From assembly GCA_023395515.1 (NCBI GenBank), contig JAEWZB010000083.1:1-64000 (forward strand): a DNA stretch of 64,000 nt. The letters are read 5' to 3'. Positions 1 to 8,823 of this stretch are shown piece after piece. Every line of letters begins with the position of its first letter. Position 1 is the first letter of the stretch. A program made the position numbers and the translations under genes. Under the pieces are notes generated by a model. The model saw nothing but the letters and a program-made list of their open reading frames with translations, made no database searches and was not told where the DNA came from. This stretch comes from Bacillota bacterium. GTDB taxonomy: Bacteria > Bacillota > Syntrophomonadia > Syntrophomonadales > Syntrophomonadaceae.

Positions 1-189
1 AAAAAGGGGGCGAGCCCCAAGGACGGGGCGAGAACGATTCTGAACCAAGGATGGTGAATATGAGTGTACCCCTTTTTTCTTGCAACAAGCAGTTGGTGTT
101 TTGTCCTTAGTGGTGACCGTTAGGGAACATCGTTATGCCCTGTGGGTACCCCATGCGAAGTGTGGCGACGAAATATTTATACATTAAAC
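1..189 (+). repeat. R1 structured repeat, copy A (left end outside window)
   Basis: This copy matches copies B (8579-8786) and C (36529-36879). Its right terminal repeat is at 175-189, with one mismatch to the 15-base sequence of the others. The visible A-run and G-run at 1-10 pair with CCCCTTTTTT at 69-78, and CCCC/GGGG at 15-18/25-28 form a small hairpin. The last 100 bases are nearly identical to copy C. It lies downstream of the FeS oxidoreductase gene and beyond its terminator. The only reading frames in the family are spurious and follow the repeat. Confidence 0.8.
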
Positions 190-240
190 TAACGCGCACT
201 ATGGCAGGCAGATGAAGCGTCCCCTTGCTCCTCACTAAAA

Positions 241-274
241 AATACCCATCCGACATAAATCGGATGGGTATTTT
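241..274 (-). terminator. Intrinsic terminator of the etf operon
   Basis: A perfect 13-bp stem (241-253 with 260-272) and 6-nt loop is flanked by A/T runs on both sides, so it can act in both directions. On the minus strand it follows the FeS oxidoreductase stop codon and ends in TTTTTT. Confidence 0.85.
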
Positions 275-300
275 AATTCAGTTCTTATTTAGTTTCTAGC

Positions 301-2427
301 TTATTGCATTGATTTCCAAAGTACTTCTGCTACATCAAATACTTTGGTACTTTCTTCTCTTTCGGCTGCCTTAACTCCGTCAGATAACATGGTTAAGCAG
401 AAAGGACAGTTGGTTACGATCATATCCGGATTAGTTTCCAGAAGTTGATCAGTTCTCGTATCATTGATACGTTTATAACCTTCCACTGCATCTTCTTCCA
501 GCCACATGCGTCCGCCGCCGGCGCCACAGCAGAATCCAAAGGATTTGGCTTCTTTAATTTCGGTTATATTACCACCGGCTGCTTTAATAACATTTCTAGG
601 TTGGTCATATATTCCGTTATGTCTGCCTAAGAAACAGGAATCATGATAAGCTACTTTAGAGCTGACACTACCTGCTTTTAATTTACCTTCGGCTATCAGC
701 TTAGAAAGAATTTCGGTGTAATGATAAACTTCAAAATTGCCGCCCATTTGTGGATACTCATTTTTAAGCGCATTATATCCATGAGGACAAACCACAATTA
801 TCTTTTTAACTCCATAATTGTTAAAGGATTCTAAATTAGATTGAACTAAGGTTTGATATAGATATTCGTTGCCTAAACGTCTGGCTGAATCTCCGCAACA
901 ATATTCCTCAGTTCCTAAATAGCCAAAGCTTACTCCCGCTTTATCTAATAATCTGATTAAGGATTCTCCTACTCTCTTATAACGGTCATCAAATGATACT
1001 GCACAACCTGCATATAGGAGGTATTCAAATTCCTTATTATCTTCAGGAAGTAAGTTAACTAATTCTCTTACGCCTCTTTCATTTAACCAGTCAGCCCGGT
1101 TGGCATAGCCTACGCCCCAAGGATTATAGTTACGTTCCATGTTGGTAAATGCCATTTGGGCTTCACCAGGCATATCACCTTGCCACATAACCAGATTACG
1201 GCGCATTTCAACTATTTTAGGAATATGCTCAATAAAGAATGGACAGTGCTCCATACAAGCCCGGCAGTTGGTACAATCCCAAATAGCCTCGGTGGTAACC
1301 ACATCATATATCAAGCTTTGTTCCATGGGACTTACTACCTCGGCAGCTTCATCTGTCATAGCCATTTCAGCCTCTTCCACCGGCTGATTTTTAGCTGCTA
1401 TCAGATAAGGAGCCTTAGCATCCATATGCTTTTTCATAGCTTGAATCAGTTGTAGTTTGGGATTAAGAGCTTTACCCGTTAAATAAGCCGGACAGTTTTC
1501 TTGACACCGGCCACAGCGAGCACAGGCATCTAAATCAAGTAAATCTTTCCAGCCAAAATCTTCAATATTTTCGGCTCCGAAGCTTTCAGCTTCTTCGATG
1601 TTATGAACCATTCTGCAAGCAGAAGGCTCTAAATCGCGGAATCCATAGTTTAAGGTAGCGCTGACAATATGCCATAACTTCGTAAATGGAACCAAAGCAA
1701 TAAATGCAAAAGCAATTGCCATGTGGAACCACCATAAAACTCTGTGCCACATAAGAACAGCTTCTAAATTAGCAGCCGCAAAAGGCATAGCAAACCACCA
1801 GCCAATAGGTGACGCAAACTGCTCATAAGCAATTTGTGACATAGTGGCTGACATTTGAATTTGCGCTGCAATTCTTAAACCTTCGATGAAGTATCCGGTT
1901 AATAAAATAGTGAAGATTAAAACGATAAGCCAGCCGTCAGATGCTTTAGTATCATTCAGACGGTCTGGTTTTAATACGTAACGTATAAAGGCCATTACTA
2001 CAATTCCGATTAAGGCGAGTAATCCAAAAATGTCAACTACTGCGGAGAAAACGATATAAGACTGGCCTTCAATATGAGGCCATCCTATCCAGAAATGAGC
2101 AGCATCTACACCTGCTGCTATAGCTAGGATTATAAAACCCCATAGTAAGAGAAAATGCATCGACCCTGCTAAAGGCTTTCTAATTACCTTAATTTGAGCT
2201 AAAGCATAATACAATAATGACCAAATTCTTTGGCCTACTTTATCATTACGGTGAATTTCGCCTTTAGCCAGCATCCATATTTGTAATCTCTTATAAGCAC
2301 CGAACAGGAAAATACCGATAGGAATAAACATTATAATGTAGATTAGCCATTCATAGGGAATATTTGCTCCCACTACACGCATGGGAACTTCATAACCGCC
2401 TTCTAATGGATGAAATCCATAAATCAT
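301..2427 (-). CDS. Membrane FeS oxidoreductase (EtfAB:quinone oxidoreductase type)
   Basis: This 708-residue protein joins an N-terminal membrane part with about five or six helices (residues 28-260, NarI/HdrE-like, expected to bind heme b) to a cytoplasmic HdrD-like part. Two ferredoxin-type motifs are visible, CARCGRCQENCP near residue 302 and CTNCRACMEHCP near 390. Two cysteine-rich CCG motifs follow (YCCGDSARR and FCCGAGGGR). In known relatives this protein takes electrons from EtfAB and passes them to menaquinone, linking acyl-CoA oxidation to the membrane. It is the last gene after etfB and etfA, which supports that role. The start is ATG at 2427, with a Shine-Dalgarno AAGGGAGGG about 10 nt upstream. 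The electron acceptor is inferred from family knowledge. Confidence 0.9.
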   Translation of the reverse strand: MIYGFHPLEGGYEVPMRVVGANIPYEWLIYIIMFIPIGIFLFGAYKRLQIWMLAKGEIHRNDKVGQRIWSLLYYALAQIKVIRKPLAGSMHFLLLWGFIILAIAAGVDAAHFWIGWPHIEGQSYIVFSAVVDIFGLLALIGIVVMAFIRYVLKPDRLNDTKASDGWLIVLIFTILLTGYFIEGLRIAAQIQMSATMSQIAYEQFASPIGWWFAMPFAAANLEAVLMWHRVLWWFHMAIAFAFIALVPFTKLWHIVSATLNYGFRDLEPSACRMVHNIEEAESFGAENIEDFGWKDLLDLDACARCGRCQENCPAYLTGKALNPKLQLIQAMKKHMDAKAPYLIAAKNQPVEEAEMAMTDEAAEVVSPMEQSLIYDVVTTEAIWDCTNCRACMEHCPFFIEHIPKIVEMRRNLVMWQGDMPGEAQMAFTNMERNYNPWGVGYANRADWLNERGVRELVNLLPEDNKEFEYLLYAGCAVSFDDRYKRVGESLIRLLDKAGVSFGYLGTEEYCCGDSARRLGNEYLYQTLVQSNLESFNNYGVKKIIVVCPHGYNALKNEYPQMGGNFEVYHYTEILSKLIAEGKLKAGSVSSKVAYHDSCFLGRHNGIYDQPRNVIKAAGGNITEIKEAKSFGFCCGAGGGRMWLEEDAVEGYKRINDTRTDQLLETNPDMIVTNCPFCLTMLSDGVKAAEREESTKVFDVAEVLWKSMQ

Positions 2428-2464
2428 TATCCAATTCCCTCCCTTAAAACCAAAAACAAGATAT

Positions 2465-2497
2465 TACTGGATATATGCTTAAAGCATATATCCAGTA
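2465..2497 (-). other. Intercistronic hairpin between etfA and the FeS oxidoreductase
   Basis: A near-perfect 16-bp inverted repeat (2465-2480 with 2482-2497) lies in the 100-nt gap. No T-run follows it, so it is more likely an mRNA stability or processing element that sets the ratio of Etf to oxidoreductase than a full terminator. Confidence 0.5.
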
Positions 2498-2528
2498 CAT
2501 CCTAACATTCCCCTCTAGTTCTTCTAAC

Positions 2529-3485
2529 TTACTTTTTTAATTCTGCAATTAGAAGTGGTACCACTTTAAATAAGTCTCCAACTACGCCAAAATCAGCTAC
2601 ACTGAATATTGGTGCTTCTGGATCAGTATTAATAGCGGTTATAAATTTTGAGGAAGACATTCCAGCTAAATGCTGAATAGCTCCTGAAATACCACAAGCT
2701 ACATAAAGATTAGGGTTAACAACTTTTCCGGTTTGTCCTACTTGCAATTCATGTCCTAACCAACCGGAGTCAATAGCTGCACGTGATCCGCCTACGCCGG
2801 CGCCCAGTAAGTCAGCTAGTTCTTCCACAATTTTAATTCCGTCCGGACCTTTGCAGCCGCGGCCGCCAGATACTACCACTTCAGCTTCATTAAGTTCAGG
2901 TCTAGCTGATACAGTAGGAACAAAATCTTTTACTACTTGATAAACATCAGCATCGGTAGCAGCTACTGCAGGTGTTACTACTGCGCCGGCACCAGCCGCT
3001 TCAACTACTTCGCAAACCCCAGGGCGGATAGTAGCTAAAATAGGATCAGAAGTAACTTCAACTTTGGCTAAAGCTTTACCAGCATAAATAGCTCTGGTAA
3101 ATACGCCTTTGCCTGCACTAATTTCAGCAGCAATAGCATCGGTAGCTAAGCCTGCTTCTAATTTTTGGGCTAACCTTGATGCAAAATCTCTGCCATTAAA
3201 AGAATGAGCAAAAAGAACTGCATTAGGTTTATATTCATTAATCATGGCTACCATTTGAGCAACAAATGCACCAGTATTATAATTAGCAAATACATCAGCA
3301 TCTACTGCATAAACTTTGTCAGCACCATATTTTGCAAACTCAGGGGCTAGTGCTTCAACTCCTTTACCAAAAACAACAGCACTAACTTCATCGCCAAATT
3401 TTTTGGCTTCTGAGAGCATTTCAAATGTAACTTTACGGATATTACCGTCTCTTTGTTCAACAAAAACCCATGTTCCTGCCATCAT
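2529..3485 (-). CDS. etfA: Electron transfer flavoprotein alpha subunit
   Basis: EtfA binds the catalytic FAD and, with EtfB, carries electrons from acyl-CoA dehydrogenases. The protein has 318 residues, the usual length. The C-terminal FAD-binding part is intact: [11 protein letters not shown] near residue 206, then [23 protein letters not shown] and a terminal [10 protein letters not shown] block. Two adjacent ATG codons follow the site AGGAGGG; the second, at 3482, has the better 7-nt spacing. It lies 10 nt downstream of etfB and about 100 nt upstream of the membrane FeS oxidoreductase. The motifs used here do not settle whether this Etf bifurcates electrons, but the partner oxidoreductase favours a plain electron-carrier role. 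Confidence 0.95.
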   Translation of the reverse strand: MMAGTWVFVEQRDGNIRKVTFEMLSEAKKFGDEVSAVVFGKGVEALAPEFAKYGADKVYAVDADVFANYNTGAFVAQMVAMINEYKPNAVLFAHSFNGRDFASRLAQKLEAGLATDAIAAEISAGKGVFTRAIYAGKALAKVEVTSDPILATIRPGVCEVVEAAGAGAVVTPAVAATDADVYQVVKDFVPTVSARPELNEAEVVVSGGRGCKGPDGIKIVEELADLLGAGVGGSRAAIDSGWLGHELQVGQTGKVVNPNLYVACGISGAIQHLAGMSSSKFITAINTDPEAPIFSVADFGVVGDLFKVVPLLIAELKK

Positions 3486-3495
3486 TTACCCTCCT

Positions 3496-4251
3496 TTAAC
3501 CTTTAATTTCAGCTTTAGCAGTGTTCTTCATGAAGTCAGCCAGTTTTGCAGCAGCAACATCTGGATCTTCTTCAATCTTAACCCCAGCTTGTTTAGCAGG
3601 TGGTAAAGCAAATTCTACTATTTTAACTTTATCTGCAGTTGTTACTGCATCTACTGTAGCAACAGGTTTTTTCTTGGCCTGCATAATACCTTTCATGGAA
3701 GGATAACGCGGCTCATTCCAGCTAACTTGGGATGAAATAACGGCTGGAATACTAACTTCTGTTACTTGAGTTCCGCCATCAGCTTCACTGGTACAGGTAG
3801 CTTTGCCACCGGCAATTTCAATATTAGTAATAACATTTACATGAGGTAGGCCTAAGATTTCTGCTATACGGGTAGGTACTTGAGAAGCACCATCATCAGC
3901 AGCAACATGACCTGCAAGAACTAAATCAGGATTTTCATCTTTAATAGCAGCCGCTAAGGCAACTGCTCTGGCATACTCATCAGCAGCAGAATCCTGCTTT
4001 ACGAGAATACCTCTGTCTGCTCCCATAGCAAGAGCAGTTCTAATTGCATCCATAGCTTTATCAGAACCGGCTGATACAACAACTACTTCATCTACAACTT
4101 TCTTTTCCTTAAGTTGAATAGCACCTTCTACTGCAACTTCATCATAGGGATTAATGATTAAATTAATACCCGCATCAGATATCTTGCCATCTTTCAACTC
4201 AATTTTAGCTTCTGTGTCAAATGTTTGCTTAACACACACGAGAACCTTCAA
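3496..4251 (-). CDS. etfB: Electron transfer flavoprotein beta subunit
   Basis: EtfB is the AMP-binding (or second-FAD-binding) partner of EtfA. Recognition rests on the N-terminal KVLVCVKQTFDTEAKI, the AVEGAIQLKEK and AGHVAADDGASQVP segments, and the C-terminal EPRYPSMKGIM. The first ATG is at 4257, but the site AAAGGAGG ends one base before it. The TTG at 4251 lies 7 nt from GGAGG and gives MKVLVCVKQ, the canonical EtfB start, so TTG is preferred here. First gene of the etf operon; the upstream region holds a 19-bp palindrome and a TATAAT-like sequence at 4369-4374 without a clear -35. Confidence 0.93.
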   Translation of the reverse strand: MKVLVCVKQTFDTEAKIELKDGKISDAGINLIINPYDEVAVEGAIQLKEKKVVDEVVVVSAGSDKAMDAIRTALAMGADRGILVKQDSAADEYARAVALAAAIKDENPDLVLAGHVAADDGASQVPTRIAEILGLPHVNVITNIEIAGGKATCTSEADGGTQVTEVSIPAVISSQVSWNEPRYPSMKGIMQAKKKPVATVDAVTTADKVKIVEFALPPAKQAGVKIEEDPDVAAAKLADFMKNTAKAEIKG

Positions 4252-4291
4252 GTTCATTCCTCCTTTTCATCTAGTTAATTAATTTTAGGTT

Positions 4292-4310
4292 AGAGTTAAC
4301 TGTTAACTCT
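4292..4310. promoter_or_regulatory. Palindrome upstream of etfB, possible operator
   Basis: A perfect 9-bp inverted repeat with one central base (AGAGTTAAC-T-GTTAACTCT) lies 41 nt before the etfB TTG codon. Such symmetry suits a dimeric regulator of the electron-transfer operon, but the regulator is unknown. A short TTGCC/GGCAA hairpin also lies at 4357-4369. Confidence 0.4.
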
Positions 4311-4374
4311 GCAGACTGTACCTTAAGACACCACCCCCATAAAAGCGTCTATGTAGTTGCCAACGGCAATTATA

Positions 4375-4401
4375 CCGCTAAAATGAGGAGTTACCTCCTC
4401 A
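4375..4401 (-). terminator. Weak terminator after cheR
   Basis: A 7-bp stem TGAGGAG/CTCCTCA with a 4-nt loop (4384-4401) is followed on the minus strand by TTTTAGC. It sits about 80 nt past the cheR stop, so it probably ends the heme-cheR transcript, although the T-run is short. Confidence 0.45.
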
Positions 4402-4480
4402 AAGGTCTAATCAGATTTAACTTTCGCTATCAAAGCTATATTTCCTGCTTTTTTTAATATATTTGATAAAATTTGTCTGA

Positions 4481-5260
4481 CTACTCTTTCTGATAAAAAA
4501 ATGTAGCGACAGATTTTAAGCCTAATTCCTTGGCCTGAAAAATTTGTTCCGTGCTGCCGATAAATAATACCCCTTTTTTCCTTAAGGCATCAGTAAACTT
4601 ACGGTATAAGCTTTCTTTAGTTTCTTCCGTAAAATAAATAACCACATTGCGGCAAAGTATCAGGTCATAATCCTTGGGAAACGAATCCCTTAGTAAATTG
4701 TGCTGTTGAAAGTTGACCATTTTCTTAATATCATCTTTAATTTGATAACCTTCATTAGTATGATCAAAAAACTTAGTCCTTATTGAGGTAGATACTCCTT
4801 CCATAGCACGCTCCGAGTAAAGACCCCTAATAGCCTTATTTAGTACATCTTTATCAATATCGGTAGCATATATACGGTCGGAAAAGTTCCAACGGTTTTC
4901 TTTAATCATCATAGCCAATGAATAGGGTTCCTCACCGGTGGAACAACCGGCACTCCATATTTTCAGGCTTCTTTTTTCCTGCAATAAAAGCGGAATAATC
5001 TCCTTTTCTAAAACCTGCCAGTGATTTAAGTTACGAAAGAATTCGGAAACATTAATAGTAATATGTTCTAAAAAGCGCCGATATATTTGCTGGTCTTTAT
5101 TTAATAAATCTATAAATTCCTTATAATTCGGGGAATTAACTGTCCTCATGAAGCTATTTATCCTGCGCTCCATTTGCGGCCTTTTATAGGCAGTTAAATC
5201 AACCTTACTCAGCAACTCAAACTTATTAATAAACCAATCCCAACCAAAAGACTCCACCAA
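4481..5260 (-). CDS. cheR: Chemotaxis protein methyltransferase CheR
   Basis: CheR transfers methyl groups from S-adenosylmethionine to glutamates of chemoreceptors. The protein has 259 residues, with an N-terminal helical CheR_N part (about 1-80) and a Rossmann part whose SAM-binding motif WSAGCSTGEEPYSLA lies near residue 100. LILCRNVVIYF near residue 195 is the conserved motif of the family. The start is TTG at 5260, or GTG at 5257 which has better spacing from GGGGAGG. It begins 11 nt after hemL, with no other chemotaxis gene in the window, so it appears to be co-transcribed with heme genes. That placement is odd; a role outside chemotaxis cannot be excluded. Confidence 0.88.
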   Translation of the reverse strand: MVESFGWDWFINKFELLSKVDLTAYKRPQMERRINSFMRTVNSPNYKEFIDLLNKDQQIYRRFLEHITINVSEFFRNLNHWQVLEKEIIPLLLQEKRSLKIWSAGCSTGEEPYSLAMMIKENRWNFSDRIYATDIDKDVLNKAIRGLYSERAMEGVSTSIRTKFFDHTNEGYQIKDDIKKMVNFQQHNLLRDSFPKDYDLILCRNVVIYFTEETKESLYRKFTDALRKKGVLFIGSTEQIFQAKELGLKSVATFFYQKE

Positions 5261-5271
5261 ATATCCTCCCC

Positions 5272-6564
5272 TTAAACTATTTTGTCCAGAGCCATACTAA
5301 CCGCATCTACGGTTCTTTCAATATCATCTAAATCATGGGCACATGATATAAAACAGGTTTCAAATTGTGCTGGTGGAAAATAGATGCCCCGGGGTAATAA
5401 TTCCCGATAAAACTTAGCATATTGTTCCGTATTACAAGTCATTACATCATCATAGCTAGTTACCTCTTGTTCAGTAAAAAACAGGCTGAACATGGAGCCA
5501 AGCCGGTTTATTTCATAAAAAAGTCCCTTAGCTTCCAGAGCAGATTTAAGCTTATTAGTAAGCAGGTAAGCCATAACTTCCATACGGTCATACCAGTCAT
5601 TATCTTTTAAAATATTAAGAGTAGCCACACCGGCGGCCATAGCTAAAGGATTTCCCGATAAAGTTCCGGCTTGATAAACATCGCCTTCCGGAGCTATACG
5701 GATCATTATCTCTTTTTTGCCCCCATAAGCCCCGACCGGTAATCCGCCCCCGATTATTTTTCCTAGTGTAGTAAGGTCAGGTTTAATATTGCAGATATTT
5801 TGGAAGCCTCCGTAACATACCCTAAACCCGGTAATAACTTCATCAAATATTAAGAGGCTGCCGGTTAATTCTGTGATTTTACGCAACCCTTGCAAAAATT
5901 CCAAATCAGGAAGTACTAAGCCCATATTAGCTGCCACCGGTTCCACAATTACCGCGGCTATGTCATTTCTGGATTCTTTAAATAAATTCTCCACTGACTC
6001 TAAATCATTATACTTGGCAACCAGGGTGTTTTCTGCATTAGAAGCAGGGACACCGGGGCTGGTAGGAATACCGGCAGTTAGTAAACCGGAACCGGCTTTA
6101 ATTAAAAATGAATCAGCATGTCCATGGTAACAACCTTCAAATTTTATAATTTTGGAGCGGCCCGTATAAGCTCGGGCTAAACGAATAGCACTCATGGTAG
6201 CTTCGGTACCGGAATTAACCATCCGTATCTTTTCCAGGGAAGGAATAGCTGCGCAAATAAGCTTAGCTAATTCTAATTCATGTTCATTAGGGGCTCCATA
6301 ACTAGTACCATTTTGGGCAGTCTCAGTTATGGCTGTAATAACTTCAGGATGACTATGACCTAAAATAAGTGGACCAAAAGATCCCACATAATCTATGTAT
6401 TCATTGCCATCAACATCATATAACCTGGCACCTTGAGCTTTTTTTATAAACAAAGGATTCATTCCTACCGCCTTAAAAGCCCTAACCGGGCTATTAACAC
6501 CTCCCGGCATATACTGGGCAGCAATGGCAAAAAGCTTCTCTGAATTGTCATTTTTGAACATCAT
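5272..6564 (-). CDS. hemL: Glutamate-1-semialdehyde 2,1-aminomutase
   Basis: HemL converts glutamate-1-semialdehyde to 5-aminolevulinate, the second step of the C5 route. PLP-dependent class III aminotransferase features are present: YMPGGVNSPVRAFKAVG at the N-terminus, NSGTEATMSAIRLARA, LIFDEVITGFR, and the PLP lysine in TTLGKIIGGGLP. The open frame reaches up to 6597, but no ribosome site precedes that codon. A run of GGGGGGAAG five nt before the ATG at 6564 sets the start and yields 430 residues, the normal family length. It follows ahbB in the operon and works with HemA, encoded about 7 kb upstream in the same gene set. Confidence 0.96.
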   Translation of the reverse strand: MMFKNDNSEKLFAIAAQYMPGGVNSPVRAFKAVGMNPLFIKKAQGARLYDVDGNEYIDYVGSFGPLILGHSHPEVITAITETAQNGTSYGAPNEHELELAKLICAAIPSLEKIRMVNSGTEATMSAIRLARAYTGRSKIIKFEGCYHGHADSFLIKAGSGLLTAGIPTSPGVPASNAENTLVAKYNDLESVENLFKESRNDIAAVIVEPVAANMGLVLPDLEFLQGLRKITELTGSLLIFDEVITGFRVCYGGFQNICNIKPDLTTLGKIIGGGLPVGAYGGKKEIMIRIAPEGDVYQAGTLSGNPLAMAAGVATLNILKDNDWYDRMEVMAYLLTNKLKSALEAKGLFYEINRLGSMFSLFFTEQEVTSYDDVMTCNTEQYAKFYRELLPRGIYFPPAQFETCFISCAHDLDDIERTVDAVSMALDKIV

Positions 6565-6606
6565 ATCTTCCCCCCTAACTATATTCTTGAATATCATTAA
6601 TTAGAA

Positions 6607-7074
6607 TTAAACGTATTTCATGCTCACTTTTTTTAATTCTTTTAAACTTTGTAATATTTTATAATTTTTTAAATTAGTTGTTTGGGAAATGTGTTCAACT
6701 ATCTCATCCAGTTGTTGCTGATTTTGCGCATGAATCATGGTAAAGAGGTTATAACCGAATTCCTGGGGTACTTCCCTTAAATAACAGTGACTTATTTTAG
6801 GATGTTCAGCCATCATTTTGCCTATTTTATCAGCATCTTCTTCGTCTACTAGCCAGGCTACCATAGCATTAGTATTATAGCCGGCTTTTTGATGCCTTAA
6901 GACCGCCCCGAATCTCCTTACTATACCTTTTTCTTGCCATGTTTTAATCCGCTTAACAATATCCTCTTCCGTTAAATCAAGCGAGGCAGCTAAATCAGCA
7001 AAAGGATTAGATGTTACCGGTATATCACCTTGGACAAAATGCAATATTTCTTTATCTGTTTTATCCCAGTTCAT
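6607..7074 (-). CDS. ahbB: Siroheme decarboxylase, AhbB-type subunit (Lrp/AsnC fold)
   Basis: AhbA and AhbB together remove two acetate carboxyl groups from siroheme, giving 12,18-didecarboxysiroheme on the alternative heme route. The protein has 155 residues: an AsnC-like helix-turn-helix in the first 60 and an RAM-like ferredoxin fold after it. RRFGAVLRHQKAGYNTNAMV is the segment typical of the AhbB branch, including the histidine thought to help bind the substrate. Its ATG overlaps the ahbA stop by 4 nt, so the two are translationally coupled. Without this context the gene would look like an AsnC regulator; between radical-SAM heme genes and hemL, the enzyme is the better call. Confidence 0.88.
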   Translation of the reverse strand: MNWDKTDKEILHFVQGDIPVTSNPFADLAASLDLTEEDIVKRIKTWQEKGIVRRFGAVLRHQKAGYNTNAMVAWLVDEEDADKIGKMMAEHPKISHCYLREVPQEFGYNLFTMIHAQNQQQLDEIVEHISQTTNLKNYKILQSLKELKKVSMKYV

Positions 7075-7526
7075 AAAGTTTCACCCATTTCTAAAGCTAC
7101 TTTGATTTTATATAATTTTTTGGCCGGCATGGAATGAACCTTAATATCAGCCCTTTCTTCAATTAACTCCAAGATTTCCATAGCCTGATCCGGACTTGCG
7201 GCAGTAAGGGTAAACCATATATTTAATTGGTGGTCTCTTACATAGTTATGGGTAACCCCTTCACATTGGTTTATGATAGCGGCTACCTCATTAATCCTGG
7301 CTTCAGGTACACTAGCCGCACACAAAGTAGAATAAAAGCCCATATTTCTGGCATCAAGGATAGCTCCTATTCTTCTAATAATACCTTGCTCTTTAAGCTG
7401 ACTAATCCTGGCTAAGACTTCGTCTTCACTAATCCCTAATTCATCAGCCATTACACCATAAGGATTAGTATGTAAGGGGTAATCTTGTTGCAGGATATTA
7501 AGAATTTGTTTGTCTAATTTATCCAT
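7071..7526 (-). CDS. ahbA: Siroheme decarboxylase, AhbA-type subunit (Lrp/AsnC fold)
   Basis: This is the partner of AhbB in siroheme decarboxylation. The protein has 151 residues from the ATG at 7526, which follows GGAGGAAAG; the longer open frame up to 7646 only runs back inside ahbD. It begins MDKLDKQILNILQQDYPL with an AsnC-like helix-turn-helix, then RRIGAILDARNMGFYSTL, the AhbA-branch counterpart of the AhbB motif. It overlaps ahbD by 8 nt upstream and ahbB by 4 nt downstream. About 30 percent of positions appear shared with AhbB by eye, consistent with an ancient duplication. Confidence 0.87.
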   Translation of the reverse strand: MDKLDKQILNILQQDYPLHTNPYGVMADELGISEDEVLARISQLKEQGIIRRIGAILDARNMGFYSTLCAASVPEARINEVAAIINQCEGVTHNYVRDHQLNIWFTLTAASPDQAMEILELIEERADIKVHSMPAKKLYKIKVALEMGETL

Positions 7527-8520
7527 TTTCTTTCCTCCGCGGCTTATAAAGACACCATTCATCTTCAGCCATGTAGTCACCATTACTGTAATAATAAGCC
7601 CGGGCCCGGCATCCGCCGCAGCGGTCAATATAATCACATTCTCCACATTTTCCCGAATAGGCTTGAGTTCTAAGCTGGTTTAAAAGCTCATTATTTTTCC
7701 ATATTTCATCAAAAGGCTGTTCCTTAACATTACCCAAAGGAATATCCAGATAAGCACAGGGCTGTACATCACCCTTAGGACTTATAATGCAGTAGGTTAT
7801 TCCCGCCAGGCATCCCCGACTAAACCGGGTTTTTATGTTCTTCTTATCTGCTATTCTGATAAACTGCGGAGCACAAGTAGGCTTAATTTCAATCGGAACT
7901 TGTTTTTGTTTTTCCATTAAACGGGCTATAGTCTGCTCATATTCCACTACCCGCAAGGCTTCTTTTTCAATGTCAATAGCCCGGCCCGTGGGCACTAAAA
8001 AGAAAACATGGTGAGCCATGGCTCCAATTTCTATGGCAAAGTCGGTAATCTGTTCTAACTCATTAACATTCCAATCCATAACGGTAGTATGAATCTGAAA
8101 GGGCACCCCGGCGGCCTTAAGATTATTCATACCCCTTACCGTTAAATCATAAGTATTTTCCAATTTGCGAAAAGTGTCATTCTTGGCCTTATCTAAGCTA
8201 TCCAAACTTACCCCGGCTGCCATAAAACCGGCTTTTTTTAAATCCTGGGCCACCTGCGGAGTAATTAAGGTCCCATTAGTTCCCAATACCGGCCTTAAAC
8301 CTTCCTTAGTAGCAAAGGCTCCTAATTCATAAATATCTTCCCGCATCAAGGATTCTCCGCCGCTAAAAATCATAATGTAAAATCCGGCTTTTTTAATTTC
8401 GGTTATAAGCTTCTTAGCTTCGGCTGTAGTAAGTTCATCACTTAATTTAGCCCCGGCATCACGATAACAATGGTCACAATACATATTGCATTGATTAGTG
8501 GAATTCCATGAAACTAACAT
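7519..8520 (-). CDS. ahbD: Radical SAM/SPASM heme synthase AhbD (NirJ2 type)
   Basis: AhbD oxidatively decarboxylates the two propionates of iron-coproporphyrin III to give heme b, the last step of the siroheme route. The protein has 333 residues. The radical SAM cluster motif CNMYCDHCYRDAG lies near residue 12, with SGGESLMRED near 53. A C-terminal SPASM domain carries cysteines in GCLAGITYCIISPKGDVQPC and CGECDYIDRCGGCRARA. The start ATG at 8520 follows AGGGTA. It is separated from hemB by R1 copy B, an intervening repeat of about 208 bp, which may lower expression of everything downstream. The AhbC-versus-AhbD assignment rests on the NirJ2-like N-terminus (MLVSWNSTNQCN). Confidence 0.83.
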   Translation of the reverse strand: MLVSWNSTNQCNMYCDHCYRDAGAKLSDELTTAEAKKLITEIKKAGFYIMIFSGGESLMREDIYELGAFATKEGLRPVLGTNGTLITPQVAQDLKKAGFMAAGVSLDSLDKAKNDTFRKLENTYDLTVRGMNNLKAAGVPFQIHTTVMDWNVNELEQITDFAIEIGAMAHHVFFLVPTGRAIDIEKEALRVVEYEQTIARLMEKQKQVPIEIKPTCAPQFIRIADKKNIKTRFSRGCLAGITYCIISPKGDVQPCAYLDIPLGNVKEQPFDEIWKNNELLNQLRTQAYSGKCGECDYIDRCGGCRARAYYYSNGDYMAEDEWCLYKPRRKENG

Positions 8521-8578
8521 TACCCTGCCCCTTTTCTGCTTTAAGGTTGATTCCTTGCCCCAGCTTTAACTTAATCAT

Positions 8579-8786
8579 GTTGAATGTATAAATGTGAAGG
8601 AGCCATTTGACGTAGTATGGAGGATACACCCTGTGAAGGCTCAAGAAAAAAGGGGGCGAACCCCACGGACGGGGTAAGCGGGACATGAACATGGACGTGA
8701 ATTGGCCCGGTACCTCTTTTTTCTTGAGACAAGCAGTTGGTGTTTCCCCATACGGAGTCTGGCGACGGAATGTTTATACATTCAAC
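8579..8786 (+). repeat. R1 structured repeat, copy B, inside the heme operon
   Basis: This is the shortest complete copy (208 bp). Terminal inverted repeats of 15 bases lie at 8579-8593 and 8772-8786. Nested inside are GTATGG with CCATAC, and CTCAAG plus an A-run (8640-8655) with its complement (8713-8728). Against copy C, several base pairs are swapped on both arms. It lacks the long right-hand arm of copies A and C. It fills most of the 303-nt gap between hemB and ahbD; a 65-codon open frame crossing it is an artefact of the repeat. Confidence 0.85.
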
Positions 8787-8823
8787 TAACGAATATAACC
8801 TTTTACAGCATAATCAATATTTT

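Noticed and set aside
1..189. R1 as a group II intron or tRNA-like gene
   Set aside because: No reverse transcriptase, no domain V or typical intron ends, and no tRNA cloverleaf was seen.
6607..7526. Two AsnC/Lrp regulators
   Set aside because: Their order next to ahbD, hemB and hemL and the AhbA/AhbB-type motifs favour siroheme decarboxylase.
8495..8692. Open frame of 65 codons and a similar one at 36520-36723
   Set aside because: Both run through R1 repeats, share sequence only because the DNA repeat is shared, and lack ribosome sites.
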